A stretch of 64,000 nucleotides of DNA, from contig NZ_CP126279.1 of assembly GCF_003234815.2 (NCBI RefSeq), positions 558,001 to 622,000 on the forward strand, in the 5' to 3' direction. Position numbers and translations under genes: made by a program. Below the pieces are notes generated by a model. That model was not told the origin of the DNA. It searched no databases and worked only from the letters and a program-made list of their open reading frames with translations. The stretch is from Curtobacterium sp. MCBD17_035 (GTDB lineage: Bacteria; Actinomycetota; Actinomycetes; Actinomycetales; Microbacteriaceae). Below, piece after piece: positions 33,726-43,050 of the stretch (positions within the stretch are counted from its first letter, which is position 1; every line of letters starts with the position of its first letter).

Positions 33726-34837
33726 CGGACACCGCGGACGGGGCGGGGCAGGGACTCGCCGCGCTGCGGTTCCTCGTCGGCGGGTACACGGCATCCCGGG
33801 GTGGGAACGCGACGGGGATCTCCCTGGTCGAGGCGGACACCGCGGGTTACCTGGCGGCGCGGACCATCGCCGTCGTCGACAACCCCTCGTTCCTCGTGCA
33901 GTCCGGCGACAGCGTGTTCGCCGTGTCCGAAGCGGCGGAGGGCAGCGTGCATGCGTTCCGCCGTCACGACGCCACCCTCGAGCACCGTTGGGATGCCCCG
34001 AGCCACGGTGCAGACCCCTGCCACGCGCACGTCGATCCGTCCGGGGTCCTGCTGCTTGCGAACTACTCCTCGGGCAGCGTCGGTGCGGTCGCACTCGAAC
34101 CAGCGGACGTGCACGCCGAGTCGGTCCTCCACGACGGGACGGTCGCGTACGAGCACGGCGCGGAGACCCGGGCGGGAGCCCCGGTCCTCTCGACGACCGG
34201 CACCGATCTCCCGCACGGCTCGGGGCCGGTCGTGACTCGGCAGGAGCAGCCGCACGCGCACCAGGTCGTCGCGGGCCGCAACGGCACCGTCCTGGTCTCG
34301 GACCTCGGCGGGGACGCGATCCACGAGTACCGCATCGGTGTCGACGATGACGGCGCCCCCGTCATCGACCACGTCCGTCAACATGCCCTGCCCGCCGGGA
34401 CGGGGCCTCGGCACATGGCGTGGTGGGGCGACCACCTGCTCGTCAGCGGGGAGCTCGACGGACGGGTGCACCGCCTCCAGGCCGATGCCGGCGGCGTCCT
34501 GCACGACGTCGAGAGTGCACCCGCGTTCGACGGGCCCGTCGGCGAGACGCTGCTGTCCCACATCGAGGTCGACGACACCGGTCGCGTGTACGTGGCGGCT
34601 CGCGGGCGCGACACCATCTGCGTGCTCGATGCCGCACAGGGGCTGCGACGCCTGGCGGAGGTCCCGTGCGGTGGATCGTGGCCGCGGCACTTCGCCCGCG
34701 TCGGCGGGTTCCTCCTTGTCGCGAACGAGCGGTCCGACGGCGTCGCGGTCCTGCCGCTCGACCAGGACGGCATCCCTGGTGTCCCCGTCGCGGTCGTCCC
34801 CGTTGGGACCCCGACCTGCATCGTGCCCATCGCCTGA
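33722..34837 (+). CDS. lactonase-family beta-propeller (6-phosphogluconolactonase, YbhE type)
   Basis: Seven-bladed propeller protein of 371 residues. Blades recur as PSFLVQSGDSVFAVSEAAEGSV, DPCHAHVDPSGVLLLANYSSGSV, QPHAHQVVAGRNGTVLVSDLGGD, LPAGTGPRHMAWWGD and VPCGGSWPRHFARVGGFLLVANERSDGVAV. The A-N-Y, P-H-A-H-Q and G-T-G-P-R-H motifs are those of Pgl/YbhE-like lactonases. Start GTG overlaps the chorismate mutase stop, so they are coupled, though no metabolic link is obvious. Confidence 0.88.
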   Translation: MTDTADGAGQGLAALRFLVGGYTASRGGNATGISLVEADTAGYLAARTIAVVDNPSFLVQSGDSVFAVSEAAEGSVHAFRRHDATLEHRWDAPSHGADPCHAHVDPSGVLLLANYSSGSVGAVALEPADVHAESVLHDGTVAYEHGAETRAGAPVLSTTGTDLPHGSGPVVTRQEQPHAHQVVAGRNGTVLVSDLGGDAIHEYRIGVDDDGAPVIDHVRQHALPAGTGPRHMAWWGDHLLVSGELDGRVHRLQADAGGVLHDVESAPAFDGPVGETLLSHIEVDDTGRVYVAARGRDTICVLDAAQGLRRLAEVPCGGSWPRHFARVGGFLLVANERSDGVAVLPLDQDGIPGVPVAVVPVGTPTCIVPIA

Positions 34838-34935
34838 GCCGAGGGTCGGGCCCGGGGCGACGTGTCCGCGGGCGCCGTGTCCACAGGCCACGCCCGGACC
34901 GTCGAAGACAGGCGGAACGGGATCGGTGGGCGCGG

Positions 34936-35880
34936 TCAGGCCGCGGGGGAGCCCGCCGCCTCGGGCTGGACCACGTTCACGAGCGGCCGCCCGGCCGCCA
35001 GGGCCGCCACCTGCCGCCGCATGAGGTCCACCGTCCGCGGCACGCTCAGACCCGTGTTCCCTCCGATGTGCGGCGTCAACACGGTGTTCGGCGTCGTCCA
35101 GAGCGGGTGCCCCGCGGGCAGGGGCTCCGGGTCGGTGACGTCGAGCGCCGCGGACAGGCGCCCGGACGACAGCTCGGCCACGAGCGCCTCGGTGTCGACG
35201 ACCCCACCGCGGGCGACGTTGACGAGCAGGGCGCCGTCGGGCATGGCGGCGAGCAGTTCGGCGGACATCAGCCCGGCCGTCGTGTCGGTGAGCGGGGTGA
35301 TGAGCACGACCACGTCGGCCGTCGCCACGAGCGTCGGGAGCTCGGTGAACGCGTGCACCTGCCGGCCGTCCTGCTCGCGAGCGGTGCGGGCCACGACGGT
35401 GACGTGGGACTTGAACGCCTCGAACCGCGCGGCGATCTCGCGGCCGATGGAGCCGTACCCGACCACGAGCACCCGCCGTTCCGCGAGCGAGCGCCCGAGC
35501 CGAACGGTCCACTCCTGCCGGGTGCGCTCGAGCGTGTGCACGTCGAGGTTCCGGAGCGAGGTCAACGCCAGCCCGACGGCGAGTTCGGCGGTCTCGTCGT
35601 CGTGGATCCCGCGGCCGTTCGCGAGCGTGGCGTGTCCGGGCACGTGGGGGAGCGCCCACTCGTACCCCGCGCTCGGGAGCTGCAGGAGATCGAGCCCGGG
35701 CAGGTCGTGCACGTACTGCCAGCGGTGACCGCCGCGGAAGTACGCCGGGATGAGCACGCCGGTGACGGAGGACGGCCGGGGGTGGGGCGACTCGATGTCC
35801 CACACCTCGAGCGTGACGCCGTCGGGCGCGGGCCCGAACAGGTCGAGCATCTCCGCGGTCGGCAGGGTGACGACCGTCAT
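34936..35880 (-). CDS. D-2-hydroxyacid dehydrogenase family protein
   Basis: NAD-dependent dehydrogenase of 314 residues. NAD-binding motif VLVVGYGSIGREIAARFEAF; catalytic Arg in LLVNVARGGVVDTEALVAEL; Glu in TDPEPLPAGHPLW; His in VLTPHIGGNTG. The N-terminal lid has QLPSAGYEWALPHV. The family includes phosphoglycerate and hydroxypyruvate reductases, but the substrate is unclear. It starts 2 bp after the purL stop on the same strand and is probably read through from the purine operon. Confidence 0.9.
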   Translation of the reverse strand: MTVVTLPTAEMLDLFGPAPDGVTLEVWDIESPHPRPSSVTGVLIPAYFRGGHRWQYVHDLPGLDLLQLPSAGYEWALPHVPGHATLANGRGIHDDETAELAVGLALTSLRNLDVHTLERTRQEWTVRLGRSLAERRVLVVGYGSIGREIAARFEAFKSHVTVVARTAREQDGRQVHAFTELPTLVATADVVVLITPLTDTTAGLMSAELLAAMPDGALLVNVARGGVVDTEALVAELSSGRLSAALDVTDPEPLPAGHPLWTTPNTVLTPHIGGNTGLSVPRTVDLMRRQVAALAAGRPLVNVVQPEAAGSPAA

Positions 35881-35882
35881 CG

Positions 35883-38351
35883 TCAGCCGAGCGTCCCCTC
35901 GGTGACGGTCTCCTCGACCACGGCACCGAACCGCTCGGGCAGGGTGCTGCCGTGGGTCCGACGGAGCTCGGCGAGCGGCACGGTGAAGGCGCCCTGGAGC
36001 TCGAGCGCCTGCGACTCCGCGTCGGTCACGCCGATGCGGAGCACCGGGTACCCGCGGCCGTCGCAGAGTCCCTGGAACCGGACGTCGTCCTCGCGCCGGA
36101 CGGTGACGAGCACGCGGCCGGTCGACTCCGAGAACAGCGCGGTGGCGAGGTCGATGCCGTCGCGGTCCTCGAGCTCGTCGAGCACGACGCGCGCGCCGAT
36201 GCCGAACCGCAGCACGGACTCGGCGAGCGACTGCGCGAGCCCGCCGTCGGCGAGGTCGTGCGCGCTCGTCAGCAGCTGCTCGTCGGCCGCGGCGTGCAGG
36301 AGGTCCGCGAGGGCCTTCTCCTGGTCGAGATCGACCGCCGGCGGACGCCCGCCGAGGTGCCCGTGCACGGTGCCGGCCCAGGCCGAGCCGTCGAGCTCGA
36401 GCGAGGTCCGACCGAGCAGGTAGACGTTGTGGCCGTCGTCCTGCCAGCCCGACGGCACCCGCTTGGCGACGTCGTCGATGATCCCGAGGACACCGACCAC
36501 GGGGGTCGGGTGGATCGGCGTCGTGCCGGTCTGGTTGTAGAACGACACGTTGCCGCCCGTGACGGGGATCCCGAGCTCCATGCAGCCGTCGGCGAGGCCC
36601 TCGACCGCCTGCGAGAACTGCCACATCACCTCGGGGTTCTCCGGGGAGCCGAAGTTCAGGCAGTCGGTCACCGCCGCGGGCACCGCACCCGTCGTCGCGA
36701 CGTTGCGGTAGGCCTCGGCGAGGGCGAGACGGGCGCCCTCCTTGGGGTCGAGGTAGCAGTAGCGGCCGTTGGCGTCCGTGGCGATCGCCACACCGAGGCC
36801 GGTCTCCTCGTCGACGCGGATCATGCCGCCGTCGTCCGGGAACGACAGGGCCGTGTTCCCGAGGACGTACGTGTCGTACTGGTTCGTCACCCAGCGCTTG
36901 TCCGCCATGTTCGGCGAGCCGAGCACCTGCAGGAACTGGGTGCGGAGGTCCTCGCCCTCGAACGGACGGTCGAGCGAGGCCGCGCTGTCCTCTTGCACCG
37001 CGTCGATCCAGGTCGGGTAGGCGACGGGCCGGTCGTACACGGGGCCGTCGACCGCGACGGTGCGGGGGTCGACGTTGACGATCTCCTGACCCTGCCAGTC
37101 GATGACCAGGCGGCCGGTGCCGGTGACCTCGCCGAGGACGCTCGTCTCGACGTCCCACTTGGCGGTGACCGCGAGGAACGCGTCGAGCTTGTCCGGCCGG
37201 ACGACGGCCATCATGCGCTCCTGGCTCTCCGACATGAGGATCTCCTCGGCCGTGAGCGTGGGGTCGCGGAGCAGCACGTCGTCGAGCGAGATGTGCATGC
37301 CGCCGTCGCCGTTCGACGCGAGCTCCGAGGTCGCGCACGAGATGCCGGCCGCGCCGAGGTCCTGGATGCCCTCGACGAGGTCAGCGCGGAACAGCTCGAG
37401 GCAGCACTCGATCAGGACCTTCTCGGCGAACGGGTCGCCGACCTGGACCGCCGGACGCTTGGTCGGGCCGCCCTCGGTGAACGTGTCGGAGGCGAGGATC
37501 GACGCGCCACCGATGCCGTCGCCTCCTGTCCGGGCGCCGAACAGGACGATCTTGTTGCCGGTGCCCGACGCGTTCGCCAGGTGCAGGTCCTCGTGCTTGA
37601 GGACCCCCACTGCGAGCGCGTTCACCAGGGGGTTCCCCTGGTAGATCGGGTCGAAGTAGGTCTCGCCGCCGATGTTCGGCAGGCCCAGGCAGTTGCCGTA
37701 GAACGAGATGCCCCCGACGACGCCGTGCACGACGCGCGCGGTGTCCTCGGCGTCGATGGCGCCGAACCGAAGCTGGTCCATGACCGCCACCGGGCGCGCC
37801 CCCATCGAGATGATGTCGCGGACGATGCCCCCGACGCCCGTGGCCGCGCCCTGGTACGGCTCGACGTAGGACGGGTGGTTGTGGGACTCGACCTTGAACG
37901 TGACGGCGTAGCCGTTGCCGACGTCGACGACGCCGGCATTCTCGCCCATGCCGACCATGAGCCGCTTGGTCATCTCCGGCGTGACCTTCCGGCCGAACTG
38001 CCGCAGGTAGTTCTTCGACGACTTGTACGAGCAGTGCTCGCTCCACATCACCGAGTACATGGCGAGCTCGCCCGAGGTGGGGCGGCGGCCGAGGATCTCG
38101 CGGATCCGGGCGTACTCGTCGGCCGTGAGCCCGAGGGCCTCGTACGGCTGCTCCTTGTCGGGCGTCGCGGCGGCGTCCTGCACGGTGTCGGGAGCCGGGA
38201 CCCCTCGGCCGCCCGCGGACGGACCGCCAGCGGCGCCAGCGGGAGCGGGCCCGGGGATCGTCGGCGCCTCGGCGACCGGGGCGCCCGGCGCGGTCGTGGC
38301 GGGCTCGGGCGCGAACTGCGCGTGGGCGTCGGACTGCTGGGCGTCGGTCAC
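35883..38351 (-). CDS. purL: phosphoribosylformylglycinamidine synthase, PurL subunit
   Basis: Synthetase subunit of the PurSQL complex, using ATP and ammonia from PurQ to convert FGAR to FGAM. With the GTG start it has 822 residues. The first 65 or so are Ala/Pro-rich and unlike PurL; homology begins about [18 protein letters not shown]. Motifs: [59 protein letters not shown], and the second half [53 protein letters not shown] lies about 12 bases upstream of the GTG. Confidence 0.97.
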   Translation of the reverse strand: MTDAQQSDAHAQFAPEPATTAPGAPVAEAPTIPGPAPAGAAGGPSAGGRGVPAPDTVQDAAATPDKEQPYEALGLTADEYARIREILGRRPTSGELAMYSVMWSEHCSYKSSKNYLRQFGRKVTPEMTKRLMVGMGENAGVVDVGNGYAVTFKVESHNHPSYVEPYQGAATGVGGIVRDIISMGARPVAVMDQLRFGAIDAEDTARVVHGVVGGISFYGNCLGLPNIGGETYFDPIYQGNPLVNALAVGVLKHEDLHLANASGTGNKIVLFGARTGGDGIGGASILASDTFTEGGPTKRPAVQVGDPFAEKVLIECCLELFRADLVEGIQDLGAAGISCATSELASNGDGGMHISLDDVLLRDPTLTAEEILMSESQERMMAVVRPDKLDAFLAVTAKWDVETSVLGEVTGTGRLVIDWQGQEIVNVDPRTVAVDGPVYDRPVAYPTWIDAVQEDSAASLDRPFEGEDLRTQFLQVLGSPNMADKRWVTNQYDTYVLGNTALSFPDDGGMIRVDEETGLGVAIATDANGRYCYLDPKEGARLALAEAYRNVATTGAVPAAVTDCLNFGSPENPEVMWQFSQAVEGLADGCMELGIPVTGGNVSFYNQTGTTPIHPTPVVGVLGIIDDVAKRVPSGWQDDGHNVYLLGRTSLELDGSAWAGTVHGHLGGRPPAVDLDQEKALADLLHAAADEQLLTSAHDLADGGLAQSLAESVLRFGIGARVVLDELEDRDGIDLATALFSESTGRVLVTVRREDDVRFQGLCDGRGYPVLRIGVTDAESQALELQGAFTVPLAELRRTHGSTLPERFGAVVEETVTEGTLG

Positions 38352-38439
38352 GGCTGCGGAGGCTCCTGGTCGCGGGCGTCGACGGTTCGGCGCCGGGTGG
38401 TCACGTCGGTGCTCGCCGTGTGACGAGCGGGGGTGCTCG

Positions 38440-39144
38440 TCACCGGACGAGCGTCGACTCGATGACCGAGGTGAAGAAGGTGAGGCCGTCGGTGCCCGAG
38501 GACATCGCGGCGGGGGTGTCCGGCCCGAACCCGGGCTCGGTGGCGTGCTCGGGGTGCGGCATGAGCCCGACGACGTTCCCGCGCTCGTTCGAGACGCCGG
38601 CGATGTCGTCGATGGAGCCGTTCGGGTTGACCCCGACGTACCGGAAGACGACCTGCCCCTCGCCCTCGATGCGCTTGATCGTCTCGCTGTCGGCGACGAA
38701 CCGGCCGTCGGCGTTCTTGAGCGGGATGGTGATCTCCTGCTCGGGCGCGAACCCGCTCGTCCACGCGGTCTCGGCGTTCTCGACGCGCAGCTTCTGGTCG
38801 CGCCGGATGAACTGCTGGTGCGCGTTCCGGGTGTGCGCGCCGGGGACGAGCCGGGCCTCCGCGAGCATCTGGAACCCGTTGCAGATGCCGAGCACCGGCA
38901 TCCCCTTGTCGGCGGCGTCGATGACCTCGGCCATGATCGGCGCCTTCGCGGCGATCGCACCGGCGCGCAGGTAGTCCCCGTACGAGAACCCGCCGGGCAG
39001 CACGATGCCGTCGACGCCCTGGAGGTCGTGGTCGCCGTGCCAGAGCGCGACCGGCTCGGCACCGGCCAGGCGGACGGCGCGCTGGGCGTCGCGGTCGTCC
39101 AGCGATCCGGGGAACGTGATGACGCCGATGCGCACCGGGGTCAC
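38440..39144 (-). CDS. purQ: phosphoribosylformylglycinamidine synthase, PurQ subunit
   Basis: Glutaminase subunit of PurSQL, 234 residues. Class I amidotransferase triad: Cys in [11 protein letters not shown], His and Glu in [10 protein letters not shown]. It begins [20 protein letters not shown], and has [18 protein letters not shown]. It overlaps purS by four bases and precedes purL by 88 bp. Confidence 0.97.
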   Translation of the reverse strand: MTPVRIGVITFPGSLDDRDAQRAVRLAGAEPVALWHGDHDLQGVDGIVLPGGFSYGDYLRAGAIAAKAPIMAEVIDAADKGMPVLGICNGFQMLAEARLVPGAHTRNAHQQFIRRDQKLRVENAETAWTSGFAPEQEITIPLKNADGRFVADSETIKRIEGEGQVVFRYVGVNPNGSIDDIAGVSNERGNVVGLMPHPEHATEPGFGPDTPAAMSSGTDGLTFFTSVIESTLVR

Positions 39145-39392
39145 TCGCCCTCGACGTGGACGGAGACGACGTCCTCGATCACGGCGTTCGAGAAGACGTC
39201 GGCAGCGATCCCGCGGACCTCGTCGAGCTTGGCGTCGTCGACAGGCCCGTCGACGGACACCTCGAACCGCTTGCCGATGCGGACGTTCGTGAGGTCGGAC
39301 TTGCCGAGGCGGGCCAGGGCGCCGCCCACGGCCTTCCCCTGGGGGTCGAGGATCTCTGCCTTCGGCATGACCTCGACGACGATCGTGGGCAC
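39141..39392 (-). CDS. purS: phosphoribosylformylglycinamidine synthase, PurS subunit
   Basis: Small structural subunit of the PurSQL complex, 83 residues: [42 protein letters not shown] and [15 protein letters not shown]. The GTG start has GGAG about nine bases upstream. It is the first gene of the purSQL operon, and its promoter must lie in 39393-39516, back to back with the PadR promoter. Confidence 0.95.
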   Translation of the reverse strand: MPTIVVEVMPKAEILDPQGKAVGGALARLGKSDLTNVRIGKRFEVSVDGPVDDAKLDEVRGIAADVFSNAVIEDVVSVHVEGE

Positions 39393-39442
39393 CTTGTCAA
39401 CTCCAACAGGGGTCGGGGGGAAGGGACCAGCCGAGTCTACCC

Positions 39443-39491
39443 TTGCGTCCGATTGTTCCAAGGCGTATATTCCACGTCGAATAGTCGACGT
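39443..39491 (+). promoter_or_regulatory. PadR-MFS promoter with palindromic operator
   Basis: TTGCGT (39443-39448) and TATATT (39466-39471), 17 bp apart. Immediately downstream is ACGTCGA-ATAG-TCGACGT (39474-39491), a perfect 7-bp-arm palindrome over the start-site region, a plausible PadR operator. Confidence 0.7.
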
Positions 39492-39516
39492 CGGACAACA
39501 GGACGGGAGGCCCTCC

Positions 39517-40146
39517 ATGCCGGACATGACACCGCTCGCGTTCGCCGCGCTCGCGCTGCTCGCCGAGCGCCCCATGCACCCGTACGAGATGTTCCAGACG
39601 ATGGTGCTCCGGAAGGAGGACCGGAACGTCAAGGTGCGCCCGGGCACGCTCTACCACCAGGTCGGGCGACTGACGCAACTCGGATACCTGGTCGAGCAGG
39701 GCACGGACCGCGAGGGCAACCGGCCCGAGCGCACCACCTACGCCATCACGGAGCAGGGGCGGGCGGTGCTCCGCGAGCAGCTCCTGACGATGCTCGCGAC
39801 CCCGGCCGAGGAGTACCCCGAGTTCCCGCTCGCCATCGCCGAGGCGCACAACCTGCCCCGCGTCGAGGTCCTCGACACCCTCGGCACGCGGATCGCCGCG
39901 CTCCGGGAACGGACGGCCTTCCTCGACGAGGCGTACGAGAGCGTCACCTCGAAGCACCTCCCCGAGCGCTACTGGCTCGACCTGGCGTACCAGCGCACCG
40001 TGCTCGCCGCCGAACTCGCGGCGGTCGAGCAGGTCGTCGACCGCCTCACCACGGGCGACCTCGACTGGGAGGGCGCGGACGACCACCCCGACGCCCTCGC
40101 GTACCACGCGACTGACCACCAGAAGGAAGCAGAACCGAACGCATGA
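39517..40146 (+). CDS. PadR-family regulator
   Basis: Protein of 209 residues. Winged helix: MTPLAFAALALLAERPMHPYEMFQTM, KVRPGTLYHQVGRLTQLGYLVEQGTD, RTTYAITEQGRAVLREQLLTML. The C-terminal Vir-type region (residues 90-200) has the coiled dimerisation helix LGTRIAALRERTAFLDEAYESV. It overlaps the MFS efflux gene by four bases (ATGA), the usual arrangement for PadR repressors of their own transporter. Confidence 0.93.
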   Translation: MPDMTPLAFAALALLAERPMHPYEMFQTMVLRKEDRNVKVRPGTLYHQVGRLTQLGYLVEQGTDREGNRPERTTYAITEQGRAVLREQLLTMLATPAEEYPEFPLAIAEAHNLPRVEVLDTLGTRIAALRERTAFLDEAYESVTSKHLPERYWLDLAYQRTVLAAELAAVEQVVDRLTTGDLDWEGADDHPDALAYHATDHQKEAEPNA

Positions 40147-41795
40147 CCACCGAACGCAAGCCCTGGCCGGCCCTCTGGGCCCTCGTCATCGGCTTCTTCA
40201 TGATCCTCGTCGACTCGACCATCGTGTCCGTCGCGACCCCCACCATCGAGCGGAAGCTCGACGCCGACATCGACTCCGTCATCTGGGTGACGAGCGCCTA
40301 CCTGCTCGCGTACGCCGTGCCGCTCCTCATCACCGGTCGCCTCGGTGACCGCTTCGGCCCGAAGACGATGTACCAGATCGGGCTCGTCGTCTTCACCCTG
40401 TCCAGTCTCTGGTGCGGGCTGTCCGGCTCGATCGGCATGCTCATCGTCGCCCGCGTCGTGCAGGGCCTCGGTGCCGCGATGATGACCCCGCAGACCATGG
40501 CGACCATCACGCGGATGTTCCCGCCCGAGCGCCGTGGTGCCGCCATGGGCCTCTGGGGTGCCACGGCCGGCGTCGCGACCCTCGTCGGACCGATCGCGGG
40601 CGGCCTGCTCGTCGACGGCCTCGGCTGGCAGTGGATCTTCTTCGTGAACGTGCCCGTCGGCGTCGTCGCCTTCGTGCTCGCGCAGCGGCTCGTCCCCACG
40701 TTCGACACGCACGCGCACTCGTTCGACGTCCTCGGCATCGTGCTCAGCGCCGCCGGGCTGTTCCTGCTCGTCTTCGGCATCCAGGAGGGCGCAACCTACG
40801 ACTGGGGCACCATCACGGGCCCGATCTCCGTCTGGTCGCTCATCATCGCCGGCATCGTCGTGCTCGCCGCGTTCGTGGTGTGGCAGGGCGTGCAGAAAGG
40901 TGAGCCGCTCCTCCCGCTCGGCCTGTTCGCGGACCGCAACTTCTCGCTCGCCAACCTGGCCATCACGGCCGTCGGCGTCTCGATCTCGTCCTTCGCGCTG
41001 CCGGTGACGCTCTGGGCGCAGGACGTCACGGCGTTCTCGCCGACGCAGGCCGCGCTCCTCCTCACGCCCATGGCCGTGCTCTCCGCGGGGCTCGCGCCGT
41101 TCGTCGGGCGCAACATGCACCGCGTCAACCCGAAGTGGATCGGGGCGTTCGGGCTCGCCTGCACCTCGGCCGGGCTGTTCTGGATCGGCTCCCTCATCGC
41201 CGGCAACGCGGCCTGGGGTTGGATCCTGCTCCCCGCGCTGCTGCTCGGCCTCGGCAACGCCTGCATGTGGGGGCCGCTGTCCGTCACCGCCACCCGGAAC
41301 CTGCCGCCGCGCCTCGCCGGCGCCGGCTCCGGCGTCTACAACACGACACGGCAGATCGGCGCCGTGCTCGGTTCCGCCGGCATCGCCGCGCTCATGGAGT
41401 CGCGGATCTCCGCCGAGTTCCCCCACTCGGGAGGCGCGGGGAACTCCGGCAGCGCCTCCTCCGCGATCGGGGTGCTCCCGTCGTTCCTCAAGCTGCCGTT
41501 CAGCACCGCGATGGGGCAGGCGCTCGTGCTCCCCGCGGCCGTGCTGATCGTGGCGATCGTCGCCGCGCTGTTCTTCGCGAAGCCGAAGGCCGCGGCGTGG
41601 GGCGGGGCCGGTCGTCCGGCGGCGGGTGCGGGTGCCTCGGCGCAGGCCGGTGCCCCTGCCGCGGCGGCTGGTACTCCGGTCGGTGCCGGTGCCGGTGCCG
41701 GTGCCGGTGCTGGCGCAGGGGCGGAGGCCGGTGCGACCGCTGTCCCGGCCACCGTCGGCCCGACCACGGACGCGACGCCGACCATCCTCGAGTAG
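40143..41795 (+). CDS. MFS drug efflux transporter, DHA2 (EmrB/QacA) type
   Basis: Proton-coupled exporter of 550 residues with 14 predicted spans. Motifs: GFFMILVDSTIVSVATPTI (motif D1, TM1), LLITGRLGDRFGPKTMYQIG (motif A), VQGLGAAMMTPQTMATI, GATAGVATLVGPIAGGLLVDG then WQWIFFVNVPVG (antiporter motif C and DHA2 signature). The last 50 residues are an Ala/Gly-rich tail (AGAGAGAGAGAEAGAT) encoded by a GGTGCC hexamer run near 41690-41715. Likely repressed by the coupled PadR protein. Drugs exported are unknown. Confidence 0.93.
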   Translation: MTTERKPWPALWALVIGFFMILVDSTIVSVATPTIERKLDADIDSVIWVTSAYLLAYAVPLLITGRLGDRFGPKTMYQIGLVVFTLSSLWCGLSGSIGMLIVARVVQGLGAAMMTPQTMATITRMFPPERRGAAMGLWGATAGVATLVGPIAGGLLVDGLGWQWIFFVNVPVGVVAFVLAQRLVPTFDTHAHSFDVLGIVLSAAGLFLLVFGIQEGATYDWGTITGPISVWSLIIAGIVVLAAFVVWQGVQKGEPLLPLGLFADRNFSLANLAITAVGVSISSFALPVTLWAQDVTAFSPTQAALLLTPMAVLSAGLAPFVGRNMHRVNPKWIGAFGLACTSAGLFWIGSLIAGNAAWGWILLPALLLGLGNACMWGPLSVTATRNLPPRLAGAGSGVYNTTRQIGAVLGSAGIAALMESRISAEFPHSGGAGNSGSASSAIGVLPSFLKLPFSTAMGQALVLPAAVLIVAIVAALFFAKPKAAAWGGAGRPAAGAGASAQAGAPAAAAGTPVGAGAGAGAGAGAGAEAGATAVPATVGPTTDATPTILE

Positions 41796-42000
41796 CCGCG
41801 CCCGGCCTCCCGGCCCCGCCGTCCCATGCACCTGCATGTGGCGACGGGGCCGTCGTCGTTCGACCGCGGGGATGTCGAGAACCAGGGGAAGAGGGTGCGT
41901 GCGGCTGCATGCCGGGGAATGTGGCGACGGGCCGCCGTCGTCCGACCGCGGGAGTGTCGGGAACAGGCGGAAGCGGGGGCCCCGGAGGGGGGACGGCGGG
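41796..42000. repeat. imperfect tandem repeat, 83-bp period
   Basis: Copy 1 (41836-41892) and copy 2 (41919-41973) both start ATGTGGCGACGGG and continue through a GTCGTC, CGACCGCGGG, TGTCG and GAAC frame. Copy 2 contains an 18-mer also found at 26680-26697 on the opposite strand. Convergent region between MFS and ctaG; no gene seen. Confidence 0.7.
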
Positions 42001-42885
42001 TCAGGCCTGGCGGCGGAACCGGTCGAGGTGTTCCCGCGTCATGGCCTCGACCTCCTCGTCGGACAGCTCGTCGATGCTGCGGGCCTCGCGGCGGTCGGTC
42101 CGCTGCCACCGGATGAACAGCGCGATGAGGATCGGGATGTCCCCGACCTCGGCGATGAACCAGAGCAGGTCCGCCGCCAGGTGCTGGTCCTGCAGGGCGG
42201 ACGGCGCCCACGACGGCCCGACGAGCCCGACGCCCGCGTGGTCCATGACGTGGTTCGTGATCCGCATGACGACCCCGGGCACGGCGTCGAGCAGCAGCTC
42301 CACGAACGCGAGCAGGAACTCTGCCGTGAGGAACGTCGTGGAGCGCAGCACGCCCGGCTCCGAGATCGGCGCGACGAGCGCGAACCCGAGCATCGGGACG
42401 AACACGGTGATGACGACCTCCCACACGCCCGACGTGCGGATCGTCGCCGCGAGCGGGGTGAGGAGCACCGCGAACACCGCGAGCGCGACGAGCGGCGACA
42501 CGATCGCGTTGCCGAGCAGCCGGACCGCCCGCGAGTGCAGCAGACCGTCGACGATGCGGACGCTCCGCTCGGAGCCCGCCAGACGGACGAGCGTGAGCGG
42601 GCCGCCGAGCGCGGCGAAGGTCGGCACGGCGATGAGCAGCAGCGCGAGCCGGAGGACGAACGCCCAGCGGAGTTCCCGGTCGTACACGCCGGTGATCCCG
42701 AACTGCAGGACCGCGAACAGCACGAGGGCCGCGACGAAGCCGAGCACCCGCGCTGCCGACCACTGGTGTCCGCGGCGCCGTGCGATGACGAGCCACCGCC
42801 CGTACGCCACCGCAGCGACGACGAGCATCACGGCCGCGAGCGGGTCGAGGTGCCAGGTGCTCCAGAAGACGGCGGGCGTGGGCGT
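42001..42885 (-). CDS. ctaG: cytochrome c oxidase assembly protein CtaG (ACG start proposed)
   Basis: Caa3-type CtaG-like membrane protein with about seven spans, needed to mature Cu centres of cytochrome oxidase. Signatures: FWSTWHLDPLAAVMLV at the N-terminus, PTFAALGGPLTLVRLAG, VPMLGFALVAPISEP, and DQHLAADLLWFIAEVGDIPILIAL near the end. No ATG, GTG or TTG lies between the preceding in-frame stop (43051) and a GTG at 42831, which would remove WHLDPL. Yet AGGAGG (complement of 42892-42897) lies six bases before ACG at 42885, which would read TPTPAVFWSTWHLDPL. I therefore propose ACG initiation, or a recent ATG-to-ACG change. If the GTG is used the protein begins at 42831. Confidence 0.8.
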   Translation of the reverse strand, partial: TPTPAVFWSTWHLDPLAAVMLVVAAVAYGRWLVIARRRGHQWSAARVLGFVAALVLFAVLQFGITGVYDRELRWAFVLRLALLLIAVPTFAALGGPLTLVRLAGSERSVRIVDGLLHSRAVRLLGNAIVSPLVALAVFAVLLTPLAATIRTSGVWEVVITVFVPMLGFALVAPISEPGVLRSTTFLTAEFLLAFVELLLDAVPGVVMRITNHVMDHAGVGLVGPSWAPSALQDQHLAADLLWFIAEVGDIPILIALFIRWQRTDRREARSIDELSDEEVEAMTREHLDRFRRQA

Positions 42886-43050
42886 GGGGTGCCTCCTGGC
42901 GTGCGGGGCCGCGGCTCGCGCGGGAGCCGCGGCGGTGGAGGTTCCATTGTCGGTCCACGGCGACCGTCCGGCGCGCTCCGCCTCGGTGAGATTCGGCTCA
43001 GCCCCGCTGTGCTCCGCACCGGGTGCCGTCGCGGCGGACCGGCATCCGGC

